From NCBI GenBank assembly GCA_027923965.1, contig AP026969.1:3596001-3660000 (forward strand): DNA of 64,000 nucleotides, read 5' to 3'. The notes under the pieces were generated by a model. That model worked only from the letters and a program-made list of their open reading frames with translations. It searched no databases and was not told where the DNA came from. Positions 50,768 through 59,793 of this stretch are shown here, piece by piece. This DNA comes from Comamonadaceae bacterium OS-1 (GTDB lineage: Bacteria; Pseudomonadota; Gammaproteobacteria; Burkholderiales; Burkholderiaceae_C). Made by a program: the position numbers and the translations under genes. Within the stretch, counting starts at the first letter, position 1. Each line of letters opens with the position of its first letter.

Positions 50768-51742
50768 TCAGTCGGCGTAGACGTTGGCAGCCTTGATGAT
50801 CGGGCTCCATTTGGCGATTTCGGCCAGCACAAACTTCTTGTGTTCAGCGGGCTCCATGCGCTTGTCGGTCACCACCACGGCGCCCAGGCCTTCCTGCTTC
50901 TTGATGAAGTCGGGGTCTTTCAAGGCGGCCTTCAAAGCCGTGTTCAGCTTGGCCAGCACATCGGCTGGCGTGCCTTTGGGGGCGTACAGGCCGTGCCAGA
51001 TGGTGACTTCAAAATCCTTCAAGCCCGACTCTTGCAAGGTAGGCAGGTCTTTCAAAGACGGCGTGGTCAGGCGCTTGGCCGTGGTGACGGCCAGGGCTTT
51101 CACCTTTTTGGCTTCGATCTGGCTGGTGGTGTTGGTGGTCTGGTCGCACATCAGGTCGATCTGGCCGCCAATCAGATCGGTCATGGCAGGTGCCGTGCCT
51201 TTGTAGGGCACGGTGGTCATGTCGATCTGCACGGCATTCTGGAACAGCAGGCCGCACAGGTGCGAGGCAGAGCCCACGCCGGCATTGCCCAGGTTGACAC
51301 GGCCCTTGTTTTGCACCAGCCAGGCCGACAACTCTTTGTAGTTGTTGGCGGGCAGGCTGGGCTTGGTCACCAGCGTCATGGGCACTTCGTTGATCAGGCC
51401 CAGGTATTCAAAGTCGCTCTCCACCTTGAACGGCAGGTTGCGCACCAGCACCGGCATGGTGGCCATGCCGATGTGGTTCAACAGCAAGACGTAGCCATCG
51501 GGCGTGGCGCGTGCCGCTTTGGCCGAGCCGATGGAGCTGCCCGCACCCGCCACGTTGTCCACCACCACACTCACGCCGCCGAGCTGCTTGCGCATGGCTT
51601 CGGCCAGATCGCGGGCCACGCGGTCGGTGGGGCCGCCTGCGGTAAACGGCACGATGATGCTCACGGGTTTGGTGGGGTAGTCGTTGGCATGGCTGGCCAA
51701 GGCGATGGCGGTGAGGGCCAGCAACGTAACAAATTTTTTCAT
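50768..51742 (-). CDS. Bug-family tripartite tricarboxylate receptor
   Basis: A 324-residue periplasmic protein. Signal peptide MKKFVTLLALTAIALASHAN is followed by the Bug signature YPTKPVSIIVPFTAGGPTDR and later VVVDNVAGAGSSIGSA, TTVPYKGTAPAMTDLIGGQI and GLYAPKGTPADVL. Bug receptors feed TctAB transporters with carboxylates; they are greatly expanded in Burkholderiales and often orphaned, as here. The start at 51742 has AGGAGA 6 bp upstream. Confidence 0.92.
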   Translation of the reverse strand: MKKFVTLLALTAIALASHANDYPTKPVSIIVPFTAGGPTDRVARDLAEAMRKQLGGVSVVVDNVAGAGSSIGSAKAARATPDGYVLLLNHIGMATMPVLVRNLPFKVESDFEYLGLINEVPMTLVTKPSLPANNYKELSAWLVQNKGRVNLGNAGVGSASHLCGLLFQNAVQIDMTTVPYKGTAPAMTDLIGGQIDLMCDQTTNTTSQIEAKKVKALAVTTAKRLTTPSLKDLPTLQESGLKDFEVTIWHGLYAPKGTPADVLAKLNTALKAALKDPDFIKKQEGLGAVVVTDKRMEPAEHKKFVLAEIAKWSPIIKAANVYAD

Positions 51743-51843
51743 CAAATCTCCTGTGGAATTGGGGCCGATCATAGCCATGCCACGGAGATGCGATGTATGG
51801 GGAACCACGTAGACCCGGGCGAAACCGCCTGGATCTGGAAGCC

Positions 51844-52299
51844 TTATTCGACAGCCTCCCCTTCGGGTTCTTCGCCAGGTTTGATCAGCATCACCGGCAC
51901 CTGCGCGGCATGCAGCACCTCGTGCGACACCGAACCCAGCAGCGCGCTGCGCAGGCTGCCCTTGTCGCGCGCGCCCATCACCACCATGTCGCAGCCAAAG
52001 CGCTCGACGATGTCGATCAGGGTGTGCGCCGGGTCGCCCACCGCCACCTCGGTGGCATAGGCGATGCCCGCGTGCCGCAGCAGGGCCTCGCCCGCCTTCA
52101 GCGCCTTGGTACCGGCCTGGGCGCTGGCCCGGGCGATCAGCGCCGGGTCGGCCGCCATCACCATCTCGTACAGGTGGGCGGGCTCTTGCACATTGGCCAG
52201 CACCACTTCGGCCTGCAGGCCCTGGCGCACCATACGGACCACTTGCCGCACGGCTTGCAGCGACACCTCAGAGCCATCCAAAGGCAACAAAATCTTCAT
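51844..52299 (-). CDS. Universal stress protein (UspA family)
   Basis: A 151-residue Usp. The start KILLPLDGSEVSLQAVRQVV and the ATP-binding-type motif MVVMGARDKGSLRSALLGSV followed by SHEVLHAAQVPVMLI are the classic G-2x-G-9x-G(S/T) arrangement, with GARDKGSLRSALLGSVS present in good form. It is a cytoplasmic stress-related nucleotide-binding protein. It diverges from the alpha/beta hydrolase gene across 24 bp. Confidence 0.92.
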   Translation of the reverse strand: MKILLPLDGSEVSLQAVRQVVRMVRQGLQAEVVLANVQEPAHLYEMVMAADPALIARASAQAGTKALKAGEALLRHAGIAYATEVAVGDPAHTLIDIVERFGCDMVVMGARDKGSLRSALLGSVSHEVLHAAQVPVMLIKPGEEPEGEAVE

Positions 52300-52323
52300 C
52301 GCGTATTCTCCCGAGGTTTAAAC

Positions 52324-53070
52324 ATGGCCAGCATAGGCGCAATTTGCGCTGCGCAAGATCCCCACATGCCCCAACTCGTATTTATTCCTGGCCTGGCCAC
52401 CGATGCCCACATGTGGCAGGACCAGCTTGCCGCCGTGCCCCCTGCCTGGCGCGCCACGGTGGCCGACGTGCTCGCCCACCACCCTCGCATCGAGGATATG
52501 GCCCAGGCCGTGCTGCACCAGCACCCTGGCGAGCTGGTGCTGTGCGGTGCCTCCATGGGCGGCATCATTGCCATGGAGGCCGTGCGCCAGGCCCCCGCGC
52601 GCGTCCGCGCCCTGGCCCTGCTGGGCAGCAGCGCCCGGCCCGAGCTGCCGCACCACCGCGCGCAGCGCGAAACCGCCATCCGGATGGTCGAAGCGGGCCG
52701 CCTGGCCGAATTTGTGCGCGCCACCGCCGCCATGGCGTTCTCAAGCACCCACCCCAGCGACAAAAGCGACCTGCAGCGTTACAAAAACATGGTGCTGCGC
52801 ACGCCGCCCGCCCTGTGGGTGCAGCAAAACCGCGCCCTGGCCGACCGGCCCGACGCGCGCCTGCACCTGGCCGCCGTGCGCTGCCCGACCCTGGTGCTGT
52901 GCGGCGACAAGGACCTGATGACCCCGGCCAAACTCTCGGAAGAAATCGCCAGCCTGGTGCCCGGTGCAGAACTGCACCTGCTGCCCCGCTGCGGCCATAT
53001 GCTGACCATGGAGCAGCCCGAAGAAGTCAACGCGCTGCTGCTGGACTGGCTGGGGCGCCTGAAACTGTAA
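52324..53070 (+). CDS. Alpha/beta hydrolase
   Basis: A 248-residue hydrolase (a second start at 52366, MPQLVFIPGLATDAHMW, is equally family-like). Nucleophile elbow is GASMGG (Ser near residue 88), the acid is in VLCGDKDLMTPAK and the histidine in RCGHMLTMEQPEEV. The fold and size are those of RutD/MenH-like esterases; substrate unknown. GAGG precedes the first ATG. A dispersed repeat follows its stop directly. Confidence 0.87.
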   Translation: MASIGAICAAQDPHMPQLVFIPGLATDAHMWQDQLAAVPPAWRATVADVLAHHPRIEDMAQAVLHQHPGELVLCGASMGGIIAMEAVRQAPARVRALALLGSSARPELPHHRAQRETAIRMVEAGRLAEFVRATAAMAFSSTHPSDKSDLQRYKNMVLRTPPALWVQQNRALADRPDARLHLAAVRCPTLVLCGDKDLMTPAKLSEEIASLVPGAELHLLPRCGHMLTMEQPEEVNALLLDWLGRLKL

Positions 53071-53130
53071 CGCTATATTTTAAATAGCTATCCATGCTGA
53101 CGGAATGAGCACGGGAGGCCGATTTCTCTT
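53071..53130 (+). repeat. Dispersed hairpin repeat, copy 11
   Basis: CGCTATATTTTAAATAGC, TATCCATGC, CGGAATGAGCACGGGAGGCC, GATTTCTCTT. It fills the space between the convergent hydrolase and coaD. Confidence 0.75.
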
Positions 53131-53136
53131 AAATGC

Positions 53137-53631
53137 TCAGGCCCGCTCACGCACCTTCTCGGCCAGCTTTTCCAGCACAAACGGCGAGACGAACTTGTGC
53201 ACCTCGCCGCCCAGCAGGGCGATCTCGCGCACAAAGGTGCTGGAGACAAACTGGAAGCCGTCGCTGGGCGTGAGGAACACGGTTTCCACGTCCGGCATCA
53301 GGGTGCGGTTCATGCCGGCCAGCTGGAATTCGTAGTCGAAATCGGTTACCGCGCGCAGGCCGCGCACCATGGCCTTGCCGCCCTTGGCCACTACGAAGTC
53401 GCGCAGCAGGCCGCTGAAGCTTTCCACCTGCACCGTGCCATACGGCTTGACGGATTCGCGCACCATCTCCAGCCGCTGCTCCAGGCTGAACAGCGTCTTT
53501 TTATGGTGCCCGGCAGCCACGGCCACGATGACCTGGTCGAACAGCTGCGTGGCGCGGCGCACCACATCCTCGTGGCCCAGGGTCATGGGGTCGAAGGTGC
53601 CGGGGTAGACCGCTATGACTGGCGGATTCAT
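53137..53631 (-). CDS. coaD: Phosphopantetheine adenylyltransferase
   Basis: A 164-residue nucleotidyltransferase of coenzyme A synthesis. The TxxH-type motif GTFDPMTLGH ends at H20; RGLRAVTDFDYEFQLAGMNR and the ISSTxxR-like VSSTFVREIA are present. The start at 53631 overlaps the rsmD stop as ATGA. rsmD-coaD is a common pair. It converts 4'-phosphopantetheine and ATP to dephospho-CoA. Confidence 0.97.
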   Translation of the reverse strand: MNPPVIAVYPGTFDPMTLGHEDVVRRATQLFDQVIVAVAAGHHKKTLFSLEQRLEMVRESVKPYGTVQVESFSGLLRDFVVAKGGKAMVRGLRAVTDFDYEFQLAGMNRTLMPDVETVFLTPSDGFQFVSSTFVREIALLGGEVHKFVSPFVLEKLAEKVRERA

Positions 53632-54278
53632 GGCATTTCGGCTGCGGTCAGCAGTTGCAGCAAATGGGCGTGGACCGCGCCCGCCTTCAGGTAGCGGTGT
53701 ACGCGCAGGCCCAATGGAGCCAGCAGCTCGTCGGTCCACTTGGCGGGCGCTTCCATATACACAAAGCCGTTGGCCTGCACCGCCTTGGCGGCGGCCCCCA
53801 TCGAGGGTTCATACAGACCGGATTCAAACGGTGGGTCCAGAAACACCAGGTCCAGGCTGCCCGCCGCCAGCTGCCGCAGCGCTGCCACGCCATCGCCGCG
53901 CTGCACCTGGGTGGCCGTGGCTTGCAACTTGGTTTGCGTGGTCTTGAGCTGGGCCACCAGGGCCGGGTCTTGCTCGAACAGGTGCACGGTGGCGGCCCCG
54001 CGCGATGCGGCCTCGAAGCCCAGCACGCCGGTGCCCGCAAACACGTCCACGCAGCGCCAACCGGTCAAGTCCTGGCCCAGCCAGTTGAACAGGGTTTCGC
54101 GCACCCGGTCGGGCGTGGGGCGCAGACCGGGCTTGCTGGCCACGGTGAGGCGGGTGCGCTTCCATGCGCCGCCGATGATGCGGATCTCGCCGGGCTTGCC
54201 ACCCACCGGATGCGGGTCGGACGGGCGGGGTTTGGTCTTTTTGACGGCTTTTTTGGGGGGACGTTGCAACGTGCTCAT
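53628..54278 (-). CDS. rsmD: 16S rRNA guanine(966)-N2-methyltransferase
   Basis: A 216-residue Rossmann methyltransferase: GEIRIIGGAWKRTRL, LRPTPDRVRETLFNWL, the SAM motif VFAGTGVLGFEAASRGA and catalytic DPPF in LDLVFLDPPF. The first 35 residues are a basic, lysine-rich extension (QRPPKKAVKKTKPRPS) probably for rRNA contact. Its ATG at 54278 overlaps the M16 stop, so M16-M16-rsmD-coaD form one overlapping chain. Confidence 0.94.
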   Translation of the reverse strand: MSTLQRPPKKAVKKTKPRPSDPHPVGGKPGEIRIIGGAWKRTRLTVASKPGLRPTPDRVRETLFNWLGQDLTGWRCVDVFAGTGVLGFEAASRGAATVHLFEQDPALVAQLKTTQTKLQATATQVQRGDGVAALRQLAAGSLDLVFLDPPFESGLYEPSMGAAAKAVQANGFVYMEAPAKWTDELLAPLGLRVHRYLKAGAVHAHLLQLLTAAEMP

Positions 54279-55618
54279 GGTTTTTCTCCGACCACCACAG
54301 TGGCCATTTTTTCGGGTTGCAGGATACGGGCAAAAGCCGTTCGGATGTCGGCTTGCGTGACGCGCTCGATCTGTGCGGTCCAGTGGTCCAGGTAGTCCAG
54401 CGGCAGATGGTTCCACGCGATGTTAGCCACGTTGTCGAGCAGTTTGCGGTTGCTGTCGATGCGCAGCGCAAATCCGCCTTGCAAATTGTCCTTGGCGGCC
54501 TGCAGTTCGGCGGCGGTGGGGCCGTCAGCCACGAAGCGCTTCAACACTTCCTGGGCCACCTGGATGGCCTGCTTGGCCTGGTCAGGCCGGGTCTGCAGGC
54601 CGATGGTGAAGGCCCCGGCGTGCAGGGCGGGCGCAAAGCTGCTGTAAACGCTGTAGCTCAAACCGCGCTTTTCGCGCACCTCGGTGGTCAGGCGCGAGCC
54701 AAAACCGCCGCCGCCCAGGATGTGGTTGCCCACCAGCAGGGCAAAAAACGCCGGGTCGCTGCGCGTATAGCCGACCTGGCCGATCAGCACCTGGGCCTGG
54801 GCGGCATCGAAGGGGATGTGCTGGTCGCTGGCCTGGGTAAGAGGCTGCACATCGGGCACCGCGGGCAAGGGCGTGCAGCCGGTAGGGGGCAAGCGCGCCA
54901 GCAGCCGGGTCACCAGCGCATCGGCCTGGGCCCGGTCCACCGCGCCCACCAGGCTAACGGTGGCGCGGCAGGGCAGGATGCTGCGGGCGTAGAAGGCGCG
55001 CATGTCGGCTGTCTGGATGCGGGCCAGTGTCTCGGCAGTCAGCTCGTAGCCATAGGGGTGCGTGCCGTACACGGCGGCGGCAAACGCCCGCCCGGCCACG
55101 GTGGCGGGCCGGGTAGCAGATTCCTTGAGCTGGGCCGCCACGCGCTGGCGTTCGCGCTGCCACAGGCTGTCGCTGAAGGCGGGTTCGCCGATCTGGCGGG
55201 CGGCCAGGGCGGTGGCCTTGTCCAGCAGGTCGGGGTAGGTCAGGGTGCGCAGCGAGAAGCTGAAGCGGTCGCTGCTGGCGCTGCTGTCCAGCGACGCGCC
55301 CAGGTCGGCCCAGGCTTCGCCCAGGGCGTTTTCGTCCAGCGCCGGGGCACTGCCCACCGCCCGCACGCCTTCCGAGGCCATGCCTGCGGTCAGGCTGGCC
55401 AGCCCGGCCTGCGCAGCCGGGTCGCGACGGCTGCCTGCATCAAAGTCGATCTGCACGTCCAGCATGGGGATGGCCGGGCTGGGCACCAGGTAGACCTGCG
55501 CGCCGCTGGGCTGGGTCCAGTGCTGGATCGGAATACCCGCCCACGCAAAATTTAAATAAAACAAGCCGCCTGTGCTGACCAGGCAAGCACGGGCAGCTAT
55601 TTTTTTGATAGTAAGCAT
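54275..55618 (-). CDS. M16-family peptidase homologue without HxxEH
   Basis: A 447-residue exported M16 protein. The signal peptide MLTIKKIAARACLVSTGGLF followed by YLNFAWA is encoded by a dispersed repeat copy. The first domain reads PMLDVQIDFDAGSRRDPAAQ and AGLASLTAGMASEG where a catalytic M16 would have HxxEH, so zinc binding is lost. The second domain has RGLSYSVYSSFAPALHAG, the R/Y pair that binds substrate. It pairs with the catalytic M16 upstream (ATGA overlap), as in the PqqF/YmxG two-subunit arrangement. Confidence 0.9.
   Translation of the reverse strand: MLTIKKIAARACLVSTGGLFYLNFAWAGIPIQHWTQPSGAQVYLVPSPAIPMLDVQIDFDAGSRRDPAAQAGLASLTAGMASEGVRAVGSAPALDENALGEAWADLGASLDSSASSDRFSFSLRTLTYPDLLDKATALAARQIGEPAFSDSLWQRERQRVAAQLKESATRPATVAGRAFAAAVYGTHPYGYELTAETLARIQTADMRAFYARSILPCRATVSLVGAVDRAQADALVTRLLARLPPTGCTPLPAVPDVQPLTQASDQHIPFDAAQAQVLIGQVGYTRSDPAFFALLVGNHILGGGGFGSRLTTEVREKRGLSYSVYSSFAPALHAGAFTIGLQTRPDQAKQAIQVAQEVLKRFVADGPTAAELQAAKDNLQGGFALRIDSNRKLLDNVANIAWNHLPLDYLDHWTAQIERVTQADIRTAFARILQPEKMATVVVGEKP
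55551..55612 (-). repeat. Dispersed hairpin repeat, copy 12 (inside a coding sequence)
   Basis: Minus-strand reading: CTATCAAAAAAATAGC, TGCCCGTGCTTG, GGTCAGCACAGGCGGC, TTGTTTTATTTAAA. It encodes residues 4-22 of the M16 homologue, i.e. the signal-peptide core, in the same frame as copy 8. Confidence 0.75.
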
Positions 55619-56991
55619 CAACGCAGCTCTCCCTGGGGAATGGCACGGGGTTTCTGGCGGTTCGGGTCCAGCGGCTGGGGCAGCAGCGTGGCTACGGTGA
55701 GCTGGTCGTCGCCAAAGTACTTCGCCGCCACGGCCTGCACCTGGGCGGCGCTGATGCCACGCAGCCGGGCGATCAGGCGGTCATTCGCGTCCAGCGGCAG
55801 GCCTTGCACCCAGTTGCTGCCCAGCTCGCGGGCCTGGTTCATCACCGAATCCAGCTTGTACACGGCACTAGAGACCCACTGGGTTTTGACGCGGTTCAGC
55901 TCGGCCTCGGTCACGCCGTTGTGCGCCACCAGGGCAATTTGGGCGCGCAAGGCAGCTTCGACCTGCGCGGCGCTGTGGCCTGCGGCGGGCACGCCGTCCA
56001 GCACAAATAATTGCGGGCCGCGCCCGGACAGGCCGTTGTAGGCCCCCGCGCTGTCGGCCACCGGGCCACCGGCCTGGCCGTGGTCTTGCGTCAGGGCGCG
56101 CTCCAGCCGGGCACCGGTGTAGCCGTCCAGCACGGCGGCCAGCACGGTGAGGGCCAGCGCGTCATCGCTGTCGGCTTGCAAACTGGGCACCTTGAAAGCC
56201 AGGGTGACCACCGCCTGCTCGGCCGGGGCTTTGAAGTCCAGGCGCTTGGTACCCGCCTGCGTGGGCTCCAGCCGGGGCTTGCGTGCGGGCACGGGGCGGG
56301 CCGGGATGCTGCCGTAGTACTTTTGCGCCAGCGCGCACACCCGCGCCGGGTCCACATCGCCCGCCACTACCACGGCGGCGTTGCCCGGCACGTACCAGCG
56401 CTGGTAGAAGGCGCGGGCATCCTCCGGGGTCATAGCCTCCAGGTCGCTCATCCAGCCGACCACCGGACGGCGGTAGGGGGATGCGGCGAATACGGTAGCC
56501 AGCAGGGCCTCGTTCATCAAAGCCCGGGGCGAGTCCTCGGTGCGCATGCGGCGCTCTTCCTTCACCACTTCCAGCTCGCGCTTGAATTCATCATCCGACC
56601 ACTGGTTGTGGGCAAAGCGATCAGACTCCAGGCGCATGACGGCTTCCAGCTGGCCCGCCGGGATTTGCTGGTAGTAGCCGGTGTTGTCTTTGGCGGTGAA
56701 GGCATTCTCCCGCCCGCCCAGGACCGCCACGCGGCGCGAGAACTCGCCCGGTGGCAGGCTGGGCGTGCCCTTGAACAGCATGTGCTCCAGGATGTGGGCC
56801 ACGCCGGAGCTGCCGTCCACCTCGTCCAGGGAGCCCACACGCACCCACAGCATCTGCACGGCGGTGGGGGCGCGGTGGTCCGGCTGGACGATGACCGCTA
56901 TGCCGTTGGGCAGATCGCATTGGGTGGGCCGGGTTTGGGCGTTGGCAAGGACGCTGAATAGAGCTAAAAGCGGAAGTATTTGGCGTTTCAT
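55618..56991 (-). CDS. M16-family zinc metallopeptidase (catalytic subunit)
   Basis: A 457-residue periplasmic peptidase. Signal peptide MKRQILPLLALFSVLANA. Inverted zinc motif H66-x-x-E69-H70 (VAHILEHMLFKGT) with the distal glutamate in LEVVKEERRMRTED. GNAAVVVAGDVDP ends the first domain. The start at 56991 lies 28 bp from the divergent ftsY start. With the following inactive homologue it would form a heterodimeric clamshell protease. Confidence 0.93.
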   Translation of the reverse strand: MKRQILPLLALFSVLANAQTRPTQCDLPNGIAVIVQPDHRAPTAVQMLWVRVGSLDEVDGSSGVAHILEHMLFKGTPSLPPGEFSRRVAVLGGRENAFTAKDNTGYYQQIPAGQLEAVMRLESDRFAHNQWSDDEFKRELEVVKEERRMRTEDSPRALMNEALLATVFAASPYRRPVVGWMSDLEAMTPEDARAFYQRWYVPGNAAVVVAGDVDPARVCALAQKYYGSIPARPVPARKPRLEPTQAGTKRLDFKAPAEQAVVTLAFKVPSLQADSDDALALTVLAAVLDGYTGARLERALTQDHGQAGGPVADSAGAYNGLSGRGPQLFVLDGVPAAGHSAAQVEAALRAQIALVAHNGVTEAELNRVKTQWVSSAVYKLDSVMNQARELGSNWVQGLPLDANDRLIARLRGISAAQVQAVAAKYFGDDQLTVATLLPQPLDPNRQKPRAIPQGELR

Positions 56992-57019
56992 AGAATGGCT
57001 GATTCTAAGAACCCACCCA

Positions 57020-58063
57020 ATGTTCAGCTTTTTCAAGAAAAAACCCCCTGTCCCCGAAATCGCGGCCCCTGCGCCGACGGCCCCCGCCCCCGCCGCTGGC
57101 TGGTTGCGCAACCCGTTTGCGGCCAAACCTGCCACTGTGGAAGTGGCCGAAGCCCCCCCTGCCCCCCGTGCGGGCTGGATGGACAAGCTCAAGAACGGCC
57201 TGCGCAAAACCGGCTCCAGCATCGCCACCGTGTTCACCGGCACGCAGATCGACGACGCGCTGTACGAGGAGCTGGAAGAAGCCCTGCTGATGGCCGACAC
57301 CGGTGTGAAGGCCACACAGTTTCTGCTGGCCGACCTGAAGCAGCGCGTCAAAGCCACCAAGGCCACCGAGCCGCAAGCCGTCAAGGCGCTGCTGGTCGAG
57401 TCCATCACCGCCCTGCTGGCCCCGCTGGAAAAAGCCCTGGTGATCGGCCAGTACACGCCCACAGTCATCATGGTGACCGGCGTTAACGGCGCTGGAAAAA
57501 CCACGTCGATTGGCAAGCTCACGCGCCACCTGTCTGCATCAGGCGCTAGTGTTTTGCTAGCGGCAGCGGATACCTTCCGCGCCGCGGCCCGCGAACAACT
57601 CAGTGTGTGGGCCGACCGCAACACGGTGGAAATCGTCAGCCAGGAGGGCGGCGACCCGGCCTCGGTGGCATTCGACTCGGTCAGCGCAGGCAAGGCGCGC
57701 GGCAAAGACGTGGTGCTGGTGGACACCGCAGGCCGCCTGCCGACCCAGCTGCACCTGATGGAAGAACTGAAAAAGATCCGCCGCGTGGTCAACAAAGCCG
57801 ACGCTCAAGCCCCGCACGAGGTACTGCTGGTGATCGACGGCAACACTGGCCAGAACGCAGTGAGCCAGGTGAAAATTTTTGACGATGCCATCCAACTCAC
57901 CGGCCTGATCGTCACCAAGCTGGACGGCACGGCCAAGGGCGGCGTACTGGCGGCGATTGCCCAGGAGCGGCCGATCCCGGTGTACTTCATCGGCGTGGGC
58001 GAGCAGCTGGAAGATCTGGAAACCTTCAACGCGCGGGAATTTGCGCAGGCCCTGCTGGCATGA
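57020..58063 (+). CDS. ftsY: Signal recognition particle receptor FtsY
   Basis: A 347-residue SRP GTPase: MFSFFKKKPPVPEI, a short Ala/Pro A-domain, the N-domain helices (WMDKLKNGLRKTGSSIATVF) and the G-domain with GVNGAGKTTSIGKL (G1), DTFRAAAREQL (G2), DTAGRLPTQ (G3), TKLDGTAKGG (G4) and GVGEQLEDLETF (G5). It docks SRP-ribosome complexes at the membrane. The A-domain is short, as in many betaproteobacteria. It diverges from the M16 chain. Confidence 0.96.
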   Translation: MFSFFKKKPPVPEIAAPAPTAPAPAAGWLRNPFAAKPATVEVAEAPPAPRAGWMDKLKNGLRKTGSSIATVFTGTQIDDALYEELEEALLMADTGVKATQFLLADLKQRVKATKATEPQAVKALLVESITALLAPLEKALVIGQYTPTVIMVTGVNGAGKTTSIGKLTRHLSASGASVLLAAADTFRAAAREQLSVWADRNTVEIVSQEGGDPASVAFDSVSAGKARGKDVVLVDTAGRLPTQLHLMEELKKIRRVVNKADAQAPHEVLLVIDGNTGQNAVSQVKIFDDAIQLTGLIVTKLDGTAKGGVLAAIAQERPIPVYFIGVGEQLEDLETFNAREFAQALLA

Positions 58064-58232
58064 CCCCGCCACACATGCGAATGGTCGTGCGAATTAGTTA
58101 ACGGATTCGTTACATCCCTTAACAAACTCGCCCGTCTTTTGCATACAAGTGAACAAGTTCACAAGCACTTTGGAGGCCCAGCCCTAGCATCCAGGTCATC
58201 GGGTTTACGCCCTTACTTTGACCTTGAACGCT

Positions 58233-58949
58233 ATGCAAAAAACTGCTTTTCCCCGCACCAAAATGGCCAGCCGCATCGCCGGTGCATTCGCTGCAGGTTG
58301 GCTGGCTGCCTCCAACCCCGCCCAAGCCACCGCCCTGACCTTCCAAAACTACGTCCAGGGCTCCCAGTCGGTCAGTTTCACCAATGCCTCGCCCGCCGCC
58401 AGTGGCTCCTTCGGTGCGGGTGAAATGCTGTTTGGCATGAACGACGGTGGTGTTGCCAGCGTTTTGCGGGCCTATTGCGTGGACATCTTCCAAAGCGCTT
58501 CGTCCACCGCCCAGAATTACACCCTGGTCAACGGTATCACCCACTTCGGTGCCGAAAAAGCCGCTGACCTGGGCCGTTTGTTCACCTCGTTCGATGCCTG
58601 GAACGGCAGCACCTCCATTACCGCCCAGGAAACGGCGGCCTTGCAAATCGCGGTGTGGGAGATCGTCAACGAAACCGCCCGCACCGCTTCGCGCCTGCAG
58701 CTGGACCTGACTTCAGGCAACTTCAAAATCACCGCTGCCGCCACCGGCACCGTGGCCCTGGCCCAGGGTTGGCTCAACGGCCTGGCCAGCGCCAACAACT
58801 GGTACCAGGTCAGCGCCTATGAAAACGCTTCGTACCAGGATTACCTGGTGCTGAACAAAGTACCCGAGCCCGGCAGCCTGGCCCTGGTGCTGGGTGCCTT
58901 GGGCAGCATGGGCCTGGTGGCCCGCCGCCGCAAAACCAAAGCCGTCTAA
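58233..58949 (+). CDS. PEP-CTERM sorting-domain protein
   Basis: A 238-residue exported protein. The signal peptide ends near NPAQATA (ASRIAGAFAAGWLAASNPAQ). The central domain is beta-rich with one cysteine (RAYCVDIFQS), resembling other PEP-CTERM surface proteins. The C-terminus VPEPGSLALVLGALGSMGLV followed by ARRRKTK is a textbook VPEP motif, TM and basic tail, recognised by exosortase. No exosortase or EPS cluster is in the window. The ATG at 58233 is preferred over an upstream TTG. Confidence 0.88.
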   Translation: MQKTAFPRTKMASRIAGAFAAGWLAASNPAQATALTFQNYVQGSQSVSFTNASPAASGSFGAGEMLFGMNDGGVASVLRAYCVDIFQSASSTAQNYTLVNGITHFGAEKAADLGRLFTSFDAWNGSTSITAQETAALQIAVWEIVNETARTASRLQLDLTSGNFKITAAATGTVALAQGWLNGLASANNWYQVSAYENASYQDYLVLNKVPEPGSLALVLGALGSMGLVARRRKTKAV

Positions 58950-58952
58950 ATA

Positions 58953-59705
58953 TTACGGACGGGGCGGCACGCTGCTGCACGCCCCGGTAAACAGCAGCGT
59001 CCCACCCGCTCCCAACAGCCGCGCACGGCTGGGCTGGCGGTCCACGATCCATTGGGCACCGCTGCCAAACACCACCTCGGTGTCGCTCACAAAGCCCGAA
59101 CTCAGCCACTGCGTCTGCACCGCCACCGCGTCGTCGCTGGCACTGAAACGCACCTCGGCTCCGCGCCGGGTCTGCGTGCTGCCGTCGGCCTGCAAGTCGC
59201 ACCACAGGCTCCGCAGGTCCGGCGGGCCGCCTTTTTCCAGCAGTTCCTGGGCAATCTGGCGGGCCCGGCCCGGCTGGCTGCTGCTGCGGCAGGCAAACTC
59301 GGCCACCATCCAGCTGCCGTCCAGCATGTGGACGGGGTTGAACGTGAGGCTGGCTATGTCCAAGGCCGTGGCACGGCGCTGTAACAGCGGTGTTTCCGGC
59401 TTGATCGAACCCGAGGGCAGGCTGGATGCCAGCGTGGCCAGGCGCAGCGGGCCCTGGCAGTCGGCCACGAACTCGGCCGTACCCGCCACCGGGCTGGGCT
59501 GGTGCAGGTTGATCAAAAAGTAGCTGCCCGCCACATGGCGGCGGTCGATGATGGCCAACGACACCGCGTCCACGCCCACCAGAACGTCGTCGATGCGCTG
59601 CACGATCTGCATGTCTTTGCTGGCGGGCACATCGGACGCAGCCCAGCCCCCGCTACAGGCAAGCAGGCATATCGATAGCAACAGGGGACCGCGGCGAATG
59701 GACAT
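58953..59705 (-). CDS. Putative lipoprotein of unknown function
   Basis: A 250-residue protein. The N-terminus MSIRRGPLLLSICLLACSGG has an LLAC lipobox, so lipidation at the cysteine is likely. The mature part has two conserved-looking segments, RRHVAGSYFLINLHQPSPVA and MLDGSWMVAEFACRSS, and further cysteines that may pair. No family is recognised. It is convergent with the PEP-CTERM gene and divergent from the esterase. Confidence 0.7.
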   Translation of the reverse strand: MSIRRGPLLLSICLLACSGGWAASDVPASKDMQIVQRIDDVLVGVDAVSLAIIDRRHVAGSYFLINLHQPSPVAGTAEFVADCQGPLRLATLASSLPSGSIKPETPLLQRRATALDIASLTFNPVHMLDGSWMVAEFACRSSSQPGRARQIAQELLEKGGPPDLRSLWCDLQADGSTQTRRGAEVRFSASDDAVAVQTQWLSSGFVSDTEVVFGSGAQWIVDRQPSRARLLGAGGTLLFTGACSSVPPRP

Positions 59706-59793
59706 GCGGGCGATTTTGCCCGGGTTGGCGCGACCTCCTTAGAATCACGTTCCTTCCGATACTGCGACACTGCGGTAAACCCTTAGTACCACC

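Noticed and set aside
57540..57580. A repeat-like CGCTAG...GCTAGCGG stretch inside ftsY
   Set aside because: Only a few bases match the dispersed repeat and the encoded residues fit the FtsY family, so it is taken as chance.
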